NCBI RefSeq assembly: GCF_052324685.1
Contig: NC_135221.1
Span: 42,501 to 106,500 of the forward strand
Origin: Brachyhypopomus gauderio
Lineage: Eukaryota; Chordata; Actinopteri; Gymnotiformes; Hypopomidae
Direction: 5' to 3'
DNA: 64,000 bases
The position numbers and the translations under genes were made by a program. The notes beneath the pieces were generated by a model. That model saw only the letters and a list, made by a program, of their open reading frames with translations. It searched no databases and was not told the DNA's origin. Position 1 is the first letter of the stretch. The number at the start of each line of letters is the position of its first letter. This document shows, in pieces, positions 13,309 to 45,646 of the stretch.

Positions 13309-14835
13309 TCTCTAGTACTAAACCCTTCTACTAAACCCTACTGTCTCTAGTACTAAATCCTACTGTCTCTAGTACTAAACCCTTCTACTAAACCTTACTG
13401 TCTCTAGTACTAAACCCTTCTACTAATCCCTACTGTCTCTAGTACTAAACCCTTCTACTAAACCCTACTGTCTCTAGTACTAAACCCTTCTACTAAACCT
13501 TACTGTCTCTAGTACTAAACCCTTCTACTAAACCTTACTGTCTCTAGTACTAAACCCTTCTACTAAACCCTACTGTCTCTAGTACTAAACCCTTCTACTA
13601 AACCCTAGCGTCTCTTGTCTTAAACCCTTGTACTAAACCCTACCGTCTCTTCTACTAAACCCTTCTACTAAATCCTTGTACTAAACCCTACCGTCTCTTC
13701 TACTAAATCCTTGTACTAAACCCTAGTCTCTTCTACTAAACCCTTCTACTAAATCCTTGTACTAAACCCTACCGTCTCTTCTACTAAACCCTTCTACTAA
13801 ATCCTTGTACTAAACCCTAGTCTCTTCTACTAAACCCTTCTACTAAATCCTTGTACTAAACCCTAGTCTCTTCTACTAAACTCTTCTACTAAATCCTTGT
13901 ACTAAACCCTACCGTCTCTTCTACTAAACCCTTCTACTAAATCCTTGTACTAAACCCTAGTCTCTTCTACTAAACCCTTCTACTAAATCCTTGTACTAAA
14001 CCCTACCGTCTCTTCTACTAAACCCGTCTACTAAATCCTTGTACTAAACCCTAGTCTCTTCTACTAAACCCTTCTACTAAATCCTTGTACTAAACCCTAC
14101 CGTCTCTTCTACTAAACCATTCTACTAAATCCTTGTACTAAACCCTACCGTCTCTTCTACTAAACCATTCTACTAAATCCTTGTACTAAACCCTACCGTC
14201 TCTTCTACTAAACCCTTCTACTAAATCCTTGTACTAAACCCTACCGTCTCTTCTACTAAACCCTTCTACTAAATCCTTGTACTAAACCCTAGTCTCTTCT
14301 ACTAAACCCTTCTACTAAATCCTTGTACTAAACCCTAGTCTTTTCTACTAAACCCTTCTACTAAACCCTAGTCTCTTCTACTAAACCCTTGTACTAAACC
14401 CTAGTCTCTTCTACTAAACCCTTCTACTAAATCCTTGTACTAAACCCTACCGTCTCTTCTACTAAACCATTCTACTAAATCCTTGTACTAAACCCTACCG
14501 TCTCTTCTACTAAACCATTCTACTAAATCCTTGTACTAAACCCTACCGTCTCTTCTACTAAACCCTTCTACTAAATCCTTGTACTAAACCCTACCGTCTC
14601 TTCTACTAAACCCTTCTACTAAATCCTTGTACTAAACCCTAGTCTCTTCTACTAAACCCTTCTACTAAATCCTTGTACTAAACCCTAGTCTTTTCTACTA
14701 AACCCTTCTACTAAACCCTAGTCTCTTCTACTAAACCCTTGTACTAAACCCTAGTCTCTTCTACTAAACCCTTCTACTAAATCCTTCTACTAAACCCTTC
14801 TACTAAACCCTTGTACTAAACCCTAGTCTCTTCTA
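13309..14835. repeat. Compound minisatellite built on tactaaaccct, with a 350-bp higher-order duplication
   Basis: About 1.5 kb of tandem units such as ttctactaaacccttctac, ttgtactaaaccctaccg and the spacer gtctct. The first 300 bp use ctctagtactaaaccc. Roughly 14050-14400 is repeated at 14400-14750, with matching variant order at a 350-bp offset. Confidence 0.95.
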
Positions 14836-15755
14836 CTACGCTCTCTCTCCCATCTGTCTCTACTGTGTTGTCCTACAAGTAGAACAGGTCCCTCTGCCCC
14901 AAACTTCTATCACATGCATGGATGCCAAATCACATTGTTTCAAGCTACAGGTCTAAAGGTCCTTCTCGTTTAACTCTCCCTCTCTCTTTCTGTCTCTCTT
15001 TCTCATTTTATCTCCCCTCCCACATGGTGAGAACAGATTCCATAAATACAGTCGTGATGGAGGGCCCGTTTAACACATCCGGTCTATTCTCAATGCTTCT
15101 GCATGTTAACGTTTTAGAAACTTTCTCTGAGGTGTTTCCTCGTCTTGTCTCTCCTCGTGAGGCCGTTAGCTGCTACCTCCGTCTCTCTGTGTTGCACTAG
15201 CCCCCCAGGCTGGACACGCAGGCCGCTGACAGGCTTACGCCCACATGCCTGCTCCCGCCACGTGAGGGTTTACATGTGTATCGACGTGAGGATTAAGATC
15301 ACGTAAACCAAGCCAGGTTCATCAGACACTGTTCACTTTTACCTCAGAGTCCTCAGTATGGATGACCAAAGAGACGGGGGTGGAGTGGGGGAAGAGTGGG
15401 GGGTGTTAGGGTGGGGGGGGGTGTTGGGGTTCGGGGGTTAACCTTCACACGTCCTCACATCATCTTTCACTCATACCACAGCTCATAAGTAAACAAGTTT
15501 AGAAACTGTTATTCAAATATTCAAATTAATAATCCTTTACTCTAAAATTCAACTATGTCTTCTGATTGGCACCTTTGTGTGGAATTAAAATGTGGATTTG
15601 TTCAAAAGGCTGTCAAGCATGTCATCATGAGTGCCACCACAGAAATGACATTCACTCTCTCCTGAACTCATTTTGACACATCACTATCTTAATCCATCAC
15701 ATCATGAGGAGTGCCATGCCATGCACTGGTGCACTGTTGTGATGTCTTAGCTGTG

Positions 15756-15792
<37 letters not shown>

Positions 15793-18700
15793 CATGAATA
15801 GCAAGTCCTTTGTGTTAATTTATTAAATCCAAAATGGCTCTCATCCTCAGTGGAGAGTCCCACGTGCAGTGGAGCTGACAGGTGATGGATCAGTGTAGCT
15901 CGCGCTGCTTTCCTCGCGCCAGCACCTTTAATGCGCTTTGATCTTCACGTGGGTGAGATGTTCTCCATTACACACGCCGCTGTTTCGCAGAGGAACCCGC
16001 CTTCAGAGCTTTGTAGAGCGCTTCACCGAGGGCCTGTCTCCGGCATATTAAACCACACAAAGACTGGAACTCGTTCTCTAATGACATTTCTGTAACATTT
16101 CTGTAGCGCAGCACCAACGTATTATTTTCATAGTTTGACTTTACACATAACATCATGTGATGCACGAGCAGAAAACTCTGTGAGCCAATTTACATCCTCC
16201 TTTGTTTCTGCTCCGTGCCGGATCAATAGGCCGCTGGTGTCGTGGTGCCCTCACATTGATCTCCGTGTGACCCACACAGGTCGTCGGCACCGGGTCAAGC
16301 GCTCCTCGACCCAGCCTGCACGACCTGTTCTACGGAGCCCGTGTGCCGTTTCCTTTCTTTGTTGACTTAGAAACCTTTAGGATCGATTGGAAGTGTGTGA
16401 ACATTACACGATAAAAAAAACCTGCATCGTAACAGAACTAACAGAACCGAAGGCGTTAATTCCGTTAATGTTCCTGGGCAAGATAAGAAATTATGTCCCC
16501 AGTGTCCCATTTAAACGTATTCAGCGGTGTTATGTCGCCATCTGGTGGTTAATTTGGCATTATATTAAATTAGTATACTAAGCACACGAGTACACTAATG
16601 TATTACTTAAGGGTTATCAGAAATAATTGACTAAAGTGGTGAACCACAAATGAGAAATTATTCCTAAAACAGAAACCAAAATAATTTATAAATAGAAGAT
16701 ATCAAAACTAAATATTTTTACTTTTTGACTATTACCTATGGTAAAAGGAAAGTTTTTATTTCTAAACTCATTCCAAGAAGTAACTTCAGGTTAAACTACT
16801 GGGGCTTATGTTAGGTCTAATGATGCTAAACTCTACCTCATAACCTACAATATTACCTCATAACCTACAATATTACCTCATAACCTCGAGTCTCATGATC
16901 TGGCGGTTCAGGTAGTGTTGAAACAGGTGCAGCGTTTATTGATCATTAAACCTTCACGTTCTCTCACTCTGTCACTCTCTTAAGGGTACAGAGGAGGTTT
17001 AGCTGAGACCGAACATCTTCTGAGCATCTGGAGTCCTGTTCTGGCCTGCCAAGCGTACTGAAGGACCTGGTAGCCTGGGTTACACTGTAGCCCCACCCCC
17101 AACCCCTGGCCCCTCCCCCAGCCCCACCCATATTATTCAACAGAATCTAAGGAGCTATACTGATGGGTTTACAAGTGCTGCTTATTGCATTTAGATGTCT
17201 CATTTAGCCCTCAGTGGATTACATGGTAGAGAGAGAGAGAGAGAGAGAGAGAATTGAATTGATTTAAATAAAATTATTCAACACCCAAATTATTGTCCCT
17301 TTATTATCTGTGCTTCGTAGAAACAACTACGGTTGCCAGACCACTCCAGACTGCTACATTAACAAAACAACAAGGTCTATTCATCAGAGCAGTTCTTTCA
17401 CCTATTTCAGGGTCCTGGATGTACAATTATTCTATATCATTATCGTTCCCCCTCATTATAACTCTAGTGCTGTGCAGAAAAACACCATCTCAAGGCGCTT
17501 AGGACTACAACATCGCAACAATGCTTTTATCCAAAGAAAGAATCTAAAAATATATTAAAGAAAAACTAGGGCATATACTTCTGTAGGAAATAGACTTTTC
17601 TTGCTTATTTTCTTGTGCGTGCATAAAAGCAAGTCATAGGTAATATGTTAATATCATAGCACATCAATAGCTAACATTCCACACACAGACATTCAGGACC
17701 ATGAGAGCACCCTAGTGTCCAGATTACGGCGTTAGAGCCGAAGGCACTAATCCCATTCAAATAAACTGAGATGTCCTGAAAGCTCTGATGGACATGGACC
17801 AGGACAGGACCGTGTCCTTACTCCAACAGGACCATGTCCTGCCTCGGGACAATCCTGCCTGTGATCAGTCATCGTGTGTATTCTGCACACCACTCTTCTT
17901 TTCTCTGGCTGGGCCAGTGTGCCCCAAATCCTTCTTTAAACGTAATGCTCATCTTACAAGCAAAAGCCAGCACAGCTAACAGCTTTCAACCAGAATCTGC
18001 AGTGTTGCTGATGCGGTGTATGTGTGTGTGTGTGGGTTGTGGTTGTTCCCTAAAGCTGTTATTGTACTCACACTCTTACTCCAACATGCACTTGGTTTTG
18101 TTTTGTTTTTTTACTTTGCTTGAATGGTCAGGATGATCTTCTCATAACAGCACAGAAAGTGTCTCACCCAGTACACCCGTCGTCTTCAACATTGTGAATC
18201 TCGTGGACAACAGGCACGTCCTGGTCTCAACAGGCCCGACAGTGACAAACAAACCCTAGAAGACTTCTTCTCTTTTTCAAAACTAAATTCTATGGTCTAA
18301 ATTCTAAATTCAAATTGTTATGGTCTGGTAAAATCTAAGGATGTGTTCTTAGAGTAAACCAGAGCTGCTGACCCTAATGCCAAAGGCTGTAAGTCTGATG
18401 GTTTACACCACGGCTGGATGGACAGAACGTGTGTGTTTTCGTCTGAGAAGGGGAGACAGGTTCATAATTAATCAGTGTTTCACTTCCATGGGGCTCTTTG
18501 TATTGCCAATATAGACTAACTGGTGTTCATATGTTACCAAGATCCTCTATAACAACAGAAGTAAACACAGCCGTTCAAAAATCAATACAATTTTGACATT
18601 AAAGTACACTACAGTCAAGCCCAAACCTATTCAGTATATTCAGTACATTTTCCAATCCAGCAAAAATAAAGAGGTGCTTTTACATGAAGGCTAAGTCTAG

Positions 18701-18843
18701 AGAAAATGATCTCCTTGATGAAGAGATCTCCTTGATGAAGAGATCCCCTGGATGAAGAGATCTCCTGGATGTCCATCATGAGTTTCAGACAAAGCCATTC
18801 CAGCTTGCACATTAACTGTGAAGAAATAAAAACAGGTAGCCCC
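14836..18843. other. Intergenic, no gene seen; the distal part may be lonrf 3' UTR
   Basis: No recognisable exon on either strand. It contains a (CA)n run at about 15761-15788, a G-rich patch near 15385-15440 and an AG run near 17229-17252. The part nearest 18.8 kb could be 3' UTR of the minus-strand lonrf gene, but I see no convincing poly(A) signal close to its stop. Confidence 0.5.
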
Positions 18844-19001
18844 ATGTGTGTGTGTGTGTGTGTGTGTGCGCGTGTGTGCATGTGTGAGCGTGTGTGTGTG
18901 TGTGTGTGTGTGCGCGTGTGTGAGAGTGTGTGCGTGCGTATATGTGTGAGTGTGTGTGTGTGTGTGTGTGCGTATATGTGTGAGTGTGTGTGTGTGTGTG
19001 T
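18844..19001. repeat. (TG)n with interruptions, just past the lonrf stop
   Basis: TG repeat with cgcgtgtg, tgagcg and gtatatgtgtgag interruptions. It starts 3 bp beyond the minus-strand lonrf stop codon, so it would be a CA-rich tract in the 3' UTR. Confidence 0.9.
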
Positions 19002-19004
19002 GGT

Positions 19005-28332
<9,328 letters not shown>

Positions 28333-28900
28333 AGTTGACAAACTTCTCGTTGAAGATCCAGAGGAAAGTTGAAGGTGGAGGTGAAGTTTGGGCCGTGTGG
28401 TGTGAGCGGACTGGGCTCAAGTTCAGTAACGCGCAGTCTGCACGTTTATAAGGATCTCATCGCATCTCCTGGACACTTACGTGGTGAAAGCAGCTTCTTC
28501 ACAACCGCACCTGTTACGGGTGGAGCAGCTTCCTAACATCTCCTCCACTTCTGAACATCTGCTTGTAGATGTGGTCCAGTGTCATATATCTGCTTATGTG
28601 CGTTATATCGTTTTCCCTTTTCCTGCGTGATGATCTGGTTCACACCGTGGCTTCAGCTGTCTTCACTGCGCCTAAGTCCACCAAGGGCGAGCAGAAAGAT
28701 CAGATGATCTCCCCACGGTTCTGCTAGAGGACGTGAATATGTGGACGCGGAGGAACTCGGGTTCATTCTCACAACACGGAGTTACATAAATAAAACAATC
28801 ACGTGACGAAGCAGCGCGCTTCCTATTGGCTGAGAGCTCCGCCTTCCACCCTGTTGTGAAACGCCAACGTTTGCGTTTCATAATCCGTCATAATTTCAAT
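28333..28900 (-). promoter_or_regulatory. Probable lonrf 5' UTR and promoter region
   Basis: Upstream of the lonrf start on the minus strand. It contains a palindromic E-box, tcacgtga, at 28799-28806 and an inverted CCAAT box (attgg on plus, 28825-28829). These are typical of TATA-less vertebrate promoters. The transcription start itself is not visible. Confidence 0.4.
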
Positions 28901-29332
28901 GAGTTTAACCTGATTTATTAGGACAGTTATAAAAGGTTAAGAAACGACTCATATCACGTGTGCTTATTAGTGAGTTCTAAAAATATGAAATTGTCTCCGG
29001 TAAATATAATTTCATAGCATCACAGGCGCGGTTCACTCATTCGTGAGTTTACGTTTGAAGCATGTGCCACTCTTAAGAGGTGAAGCCTACGTGTGTGTGA
29101 AGTTTAGGGTGTGTGGACTCTAGGTGTGTGGAGTCTAAATGTGGATAATTCAAGAGGTTCATTCCTGCCTTTTGTTCCACATTAATCACTTCCTTGTTAC
29201 CTATGTTCAGGTATCTTAACAATATCTAGATAGGCTCATTACTTCCTGTAGGGGGCAGCAGTGAGCTGTAATCCTCCAGCTCTTTCAATATAACAACAGG
29301 CATTAGTGTCGTGTTAGAATCCACTAGTTAAA
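28901..29332. other. Intergenic between lonrf and med7, nothing recognised
   Basis: Unique AT-rich sequence with no coding similarity. Confidence 0.55.
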
Positions 29333-29720
29333 GGCAGTCATGGTCTTGTGGTAGGGAACTGGTCTTGTGACCGGAGGGTCGTGGGTTCGATTCCAAGACC
29401 TGAGGCCATGACTGAGGTGCCCTTGAACAAGGCACCTTAACCCCAACTGCTCCCCGGGCTAGGGCTGCCCACCTCTCTGGGCACATGTTATCCACAGCCC
29501 CCTAGTAATCACTTGTGTGTGTGTGTGTGTGTGTTCTAACTGCACAGATGGGTTAACGGTGTTCTGTGGTTTCATGTGCCTGTGTCATGCTGTTACGAGA
29601 CGCTGGTGTCTGCAGTGTGTGATGGGGACGTTCAGAGTACACTCCTTTACTTCAACCTTACTTAAAAATGGAGGACAAATTTCGATTGCAGTGAAAAATC
29701 ACAATTGACAAATATGGCAC
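29333..29720 (+). mobile_element. tRNA-derived SINE, copy 1
   Basis: It starts with a tRNA-like head holding a B-box (gggttcgattcc) near 29391. A central segment follows (gaggtgcccttgaacaaggc, then ctgctccccgggctaggg), then a (TG)n stretch near 29515-29534, ttctaactgcacagatgggt and a short tail. A second copy with the same block order is at 40547-40900. The gaggtgccctt-agcaaggcacc core is shared with several teleost SINEs; I do not name the family. Confidence 0.8.
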
Positions 29721-29810
29721 ATTATTAAATTAAAATTAACATCGCACACCATCGCATACCATCAGCTTTATTTTTATACATCAAGACATTTCAGCCCTTA
29801 TTTAACAAGC

Positions 29811-29816
29811 TTTATT
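29811..29816 (-). terminator. med7: med7 polyadenylation signal AATAAA
   Basis: AATAAA on the minus strand (tttatt on plus), about 160 bp after the med7 stop. A second lies at 29767-29772. Confidence 0.5.
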
Positions 29817-29974
29817 TCTTTTCATACAATATTTAGATGTCGATTTCACCATGGGGTCCAGTCTCCAATTTTAATTTGTGTGTCAACAGTTTATTACTGT
29901 AATGCATCTTTGATGTAGCAGTCGAGACAAAGAAAAGTCAAAACCTCAAAAAGCCAAATGCAGTAAACGTATCA

Positions 29975-30718
29975 TCAAGTCATTTCATCTATAATACTGC
30001 ACATCGCTGCATCTTTATCCCACACGTTCTGCCTTTTGGTGGCCGGTGCGTGTTTGTCCCTGTCTGCTGCCGCACAGCTCACACCAGTGCCCCCCAGGTC
30101 CATGGGCTCCGTCTTCAGCCTCAGGTTCCCCCCTGACCCTGGAGCTCCCGGCAGGCCACTGACCCCAGCAGCCACGGCCGGGTGGGACTGGGGCAGGTCG
30201 TCGGGCAGCGAGGCCAGGCACCCGTGGATCATCTCCACCACCCGCTCCAGGTGCTTCTGGAAGCGCTCGGCCGTCTCCAGCCTCTGGCGCTTCTGCACCT
30301 CCATCATCACGCGCAGCGTCTCCCTGGCCTGGTGGGGGCGGTACTCGTTGATGAGGTGGTGCATGTGCACGAACAGCAGCTTCAAGTCCTCCAGCTTCTC
30401 CTCCCGTTTAATGCTGCCGGGGCTCTTGATGAGGATGTCCAGCAGGTCCAGGAAGTTGACCAGGATGGACATGTTGAGCTTCTTCAACTCCCGCTTGTGG
30501 TCGAACTGCACGGGGTGCAGGCGCTCGATGCCCTGGCTCTCCAGGGGGCGGATGATGAGGTCGTCGCACTGGAACTGGTTGCCAAACATCATGTAACTGT
30601 CCCTGATGGGAGGGGGGGGTTTAGGGGCCAGGCCTTTCCGCACATTCTCGTCCGTGTATTCCTTGATGTAGTGCATCGGGGGCAGAGGCAGGGCGCTCAC
30701 CTGCTGTGGCTCACCCAT
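29975..30718 (-). CDS. med7: Mediator complex subunit 7
   Basis: Complete 247-residue protein in one coding exon, from ATG at 30718 to TGA at 29975-29977. MED7 is a nuclear subunit of the Mediator middle module and forms a long hinge with MED21 that helps link activators to RNA polymerase II. Diagnostic segments are the proline-rich N-terminus ([19 protein letters not shown], then [11 protein letters not shown]), [20 protein letters not shown], and the helical core ([29 protein letters not shown]). The C-terminal tail after about residue 185 is Gly/Pro/Ala-rich and looks poorly conserved. Human MED7 is slightly shorter (about 233 residues). An acceptor just upstream (exon begin near 30727) and a donor at 31592 suggest a spliced 5' UTR. 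It is divergent from itk across a gap of under 1 kb. Confidence 0.95.
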   Translation of the reverse strand: MGEPQQVSALPLPPMHYIKEYTDENVRKGLAPKPPPPIRDSYMMFGNQFQCDDLIIRPLESQGIERLHPVQFDHKRELKKLNMSILVNFLDLLDILIKSPGSIKREEKLEDLKLLFVHMHHLINEYRPHQARETLRVMMEVQKRQRLETAERFQKHLERVVEMIHGCLASLPDDLPQSHPAVAAGVSGLPGAPGSGGNLRLKTEPMDLGGTGVSCAAADRDKHAPATKRQNVWDKDAAMCSIIDEMT

Positions 30719-30727
30719 CCTGAGTGT

Positions 30728-31591
30728 CTGGTGAACGACAACAGAAATGAAGTCTGTCAGACATGTTGGTAATATGAGCAGTTAACTAAATCCATGGATA
30801 TATGGATTAAGTTATGCCAACACAACAGTGTATGTATGTTTGTAGATAGATTTGTTTATCTCGAAGCTGCTAAAAGGCAAACCTCTCTACAAACGTAAAG
30901 ATTAAAGCTATTGAAATTGAATTGTGCACCATAATGTTCCTGCAAACCAGCCTCTCTTAATCTAGTGCAGATCACATACGATACATGAGCGCTGTATCTA
31001 ATACATTAGGTCCACTAAATGACTATTACTTTCATTTGTTGTATTGATGTAACGTTTCCTACCGTCCTGTACTATAAAAGTACGTAATATAATATATAAC
31101 GACCTCAAATAAACCACTGGCTAGTTCAACTGCCTTACACAGGAAATAGAAACACCGTTAACAGTTAAACCAAACGAGAAGCAACATGTTATTAATGTAA
31201 AAACGTGAGTTAGTCCAGAGGCCCAGGTGTGTGTGAATGTGTGTGTGTGTGTGTAGTTATCCACCCACATGTGTGTAGTTACTCACCTACTACTGGCTAG
31301 GCTAGCACGGTTAGCTACCCAACAAACTCCCCTCGTGAACGATAGTGACATTAATGATCAGATAACTACACATACATGTGTGTATACAGTATGATATAAT
31401 TACTCCCGTGTGTAGATTTGTGTTTGATGTTCTGTGTAACAACGGCTAGCTGTGTGGCTAAGCTAACTAAGCTAAGCTAGCTACGTTGAGTGTTTAGACC
31501 ACAAAGCAAGCGGTCCAGATCTAAACCCGCTTTAACTCGCTGTTCGTGTTAAAATACACCACTTCACATTGAGATTCACACGAATACTCAC
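30728..31591 (-). other. med7: Probable med7 5' UTR intron
   Basis: Minus-strand donor gtgagt at 31591-31586 and acceptor caccag at 30733-30728, nine bases before the ATG. No coding content. Inferred from splice-site sequence only. Confidence 0.5.
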
Positions 31592-31660
31592 CCGACGTTC
31601 AGCCGAGGTGTATTTAACACTCCCTCTTTCTACAGCGTACCAGACAACATGGCTAGCTGT
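31592..31660 (-). other. med7: Probable med7 non-coding exon 1
   Basis: Minus-strand sequence ending tcgg before gtgagt. It lies just downstream of paired inverted CCAAT boxes. The 5' limit is approximate. Confidence 0.4.
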
Positions 31661-31699
31661 TAGCAGCTAGGGAACTGGACCCAACGCGTCCCTTTAGGC

Positions 31700-31765
31700 A
31701 CGTTAGAATATGGAGCCTTCCGATTGGACAAGGCAACCGTAAGAACGGAAAAGGCCATTGGTGGT
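31700..31765 (-). promoter_or_regulatory. med7: Paired CCAAT boxes of the med7 promoter
   Basis: Two CCAAT motifs in med7 orientation (attgg on plus at 31723-31727 and 31757-31761), 34 bp apart, about three helical turns. This is a common NF-Y arrangement. They lie in the med7-itk divergent interval and may serve both genes. Confidence 0.4.
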
Positions 31766-32165
31766 TTTTTAAAGGATGGGATTCAAAACAATGAAGTGGC
31801 TTACCTGCGTTTGTATCCGCTTGTGTTTAAATGCAACATTAAGGCGAATTTTAAAAAATTTATTAGCGTGTTCTGTTTAATCTCCCTAATTTATGTATGA
31901 ATAAGAAATAAACGTTTTTATATGGCATGTTCAAAAAGGGTATTAAAAACACACATTTTGTTTGGGATTGTTTCTTAATGGGCTGCTTCATCAAAATGAC
32001 AATTCTTATATTTACCGTTCGGCAGAAGTTAAAATAATATGAACTAGTAATATCATTAACGTTAGTGCAAAAGTTTTATTTCAAGAAGGTGCAATTAAAC
32101 GTGGAGCGTGTGTGAAATGGGCCTGTGTGTCAGGAAGTGGTTATCCATATCCTCTCCGGAAACCT

Positions 32166-32167
<2 letters not shown>

Positions 32168-32231
<64 letters not shown>
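32168..32231. repeat. (CA)n in the itk 5' region
   Basis: About 32 CA units, ending 77 bp before the itk ATG, so probably in the itk 5' UTR or core promoter. Confidence 0.92.
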
Positions 32232-32232
<1 letters not shown>

Positions 32233-32307
32233 AGGGTGTCAGCCCTCCTCACGCACTAACGCAGCATCACTACATCTGCAGCGCAGCGCCACGACCTGCA
32301 GTCTAAC

Positions 32308-44289
<11,982 letters not shown>

Positions 44290-44499
44290 CAACAAGAACA
44301 TAAAAATATAGTGTATAGTTTACAACTGTTTATTTATTTGTATATTCTATTTATTTTCATGTACAGTGCACATGGAGAGGTTTATTGTTTTCAGTAAAGC
44401 TGTATATTTACCTTTAGGGGGCACCATTTAATAAGACATCAGGGAGGGAGCATTGGGTCTTCAGTGAGGGACAGTTACGTCTCCACAGACGGAGACAAT

Positions 44500-44650
44500 C
44501 TTCAGAGAGGAGATCTGGGTCTTCAGAGAGGAGATTTGGGTCTTCAGAGAGGAGAGTTGGGTCTTCAGAGAGGAGATCTGGGTCTTCAAAGAGGAGATCT
44601 GGGTCTTCAGAGAGGAGAGTTGGGTCTTCAGAGAGGAGAGATGGGTCTTA
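44500..44650 (+). repeat. itk: 21-bp minisatellite in the itk 3' UTR
   Basis: Seven copies of cttcagagaggagatctggg plus t, with ttt and gtt variants, about 210 bp after the itk stop. An open frame (LQRGDLG repeats) runs through it but has no start context or family match. Confidence 0.88.
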
Positions 44651-44888
44651 GGGACAGAGAGTTAGGCCATAGGGACAGAGATATTCAGGACTCCCATGAA
44701 GAGGAGACATAAATTACGTCGACGACTACGGTTGCAACACAGCGGTGTGATAATTAGTTATATATACAATCTTAAAAACTTTGGTACTGAATGTACAGTG
44801 TTAAGATCTTTGATCATACATTTTGTATGTTAAAATTAAATTATCTGCAAATTTAACTATATTCATTTGTTTTCATTCATTCAGTTTC

Positions 44889-44894
44889 AATAAA
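44889..44894 (+). terminator. itk: itk polyadenylation signal AATAAA
   Basis: AATAAA about 600 bp after the itk stop, on the gene strand. Other near-signals (agtaaa near 44394) exist. Confidence 0.5.
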
Positions 44895-44899
44895 ACGTA

Positions 44900-45479
44900 T
44901 CTGAAACTTGATCTGAAATGTTTGCTGTGTCGGTAATACCGTTAGTGGTTATTATTATGTAATGATGTCGAAAGGCGTACACGTGTTGTAATGAAAGTGT
45001 GTGTCGTGCACATGGCGCAGATACGATCGGGGTGGGACATCGCTGGGGACAGTTGGACGTGTCTTCTGGTTACTGGGACAACAGCACTGGATAAATGCAC
45101 AAAGCCTGCAACTTTAAGACCGCAGCACTGTAAACTGCAATATTGTCACCTAACCTCATATTTTATTTAAATTGTTTCCAACGTCAAGCACACTACGGAT
45201 CTAGGATGTTGTAGAATGACCTCGTCCTTTATCTACAGGTTCTCGCCAGGAAATAAAATATAAGAGACAGTTGTCCTGTCTGGTATTGTGTACCTTCAAC
45301 TTTACACCCCAGCGCATCTCCCTGCTGCAGCCCTTATAATAAATAATAATTATACTCCCGTCCAAGTGGGCTTCAGACAAGAGTTTAATGTCCGAACCCG
45401 TTTATACACCGACCCGGTACACCGACACCAGTCGGACTACATGTGAGAAGCTGCTGACTCAGGCAGCGATGCTGAAGCG
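44900..45479. other. itk-cyfip2 intergenic interval, probable cyfip2 promoter
   Basis: Short unique interval between two same-strand genes. The distal part near 45.4-45.5 kb becomes CpG-richer before the presumed cyfip2 first exon. No coding exon is seen. Confidence 0.4.
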
Positions 45480-45646
45480 GTCGCTTTAAGGAAACGCACT
45501 TGCAGCCATTTTCTGCTCTTTGTGTGGGGCGGGTTAGCGGACAACACCGAGCATCAGTTATCCGGTACCGAGACAGTACCGTCCTCCTCCGACACCGCGC
45601 AGCGCACCACCGTCCCTTCATTTTGGTGCGGACATGCGATTTGCAG
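45480..45646 (+). other. cyfip2: Probable non-coding exon 1 of cyfip2
   Basis: GC-rich sequence ending ttgcag before the strong donor gtatgt at 45647. Mammalian CYFIP2 also starts with a non-coding exon. The 5' limit is a guess. Confidence 0.4.

Noticed and set aside
13309-14835. Interstitial telomere repeats, because of ctaaaccct
   Set aside because: The unit is not the vertebrate TTAGGG repeat, and the match to the plant-type motif is only partial and embedded in a longer unit.
28333-28341. Alternative lonrf start at 28341
   Set aside because: The codon there is TTG; the ATG nine bases downstream has a good start context.
29333-29420. A functional tRNA gene
   Set aside because: It has a B-box-like motif but is followed by a SINE body and is repeated at 40547 with the same body.
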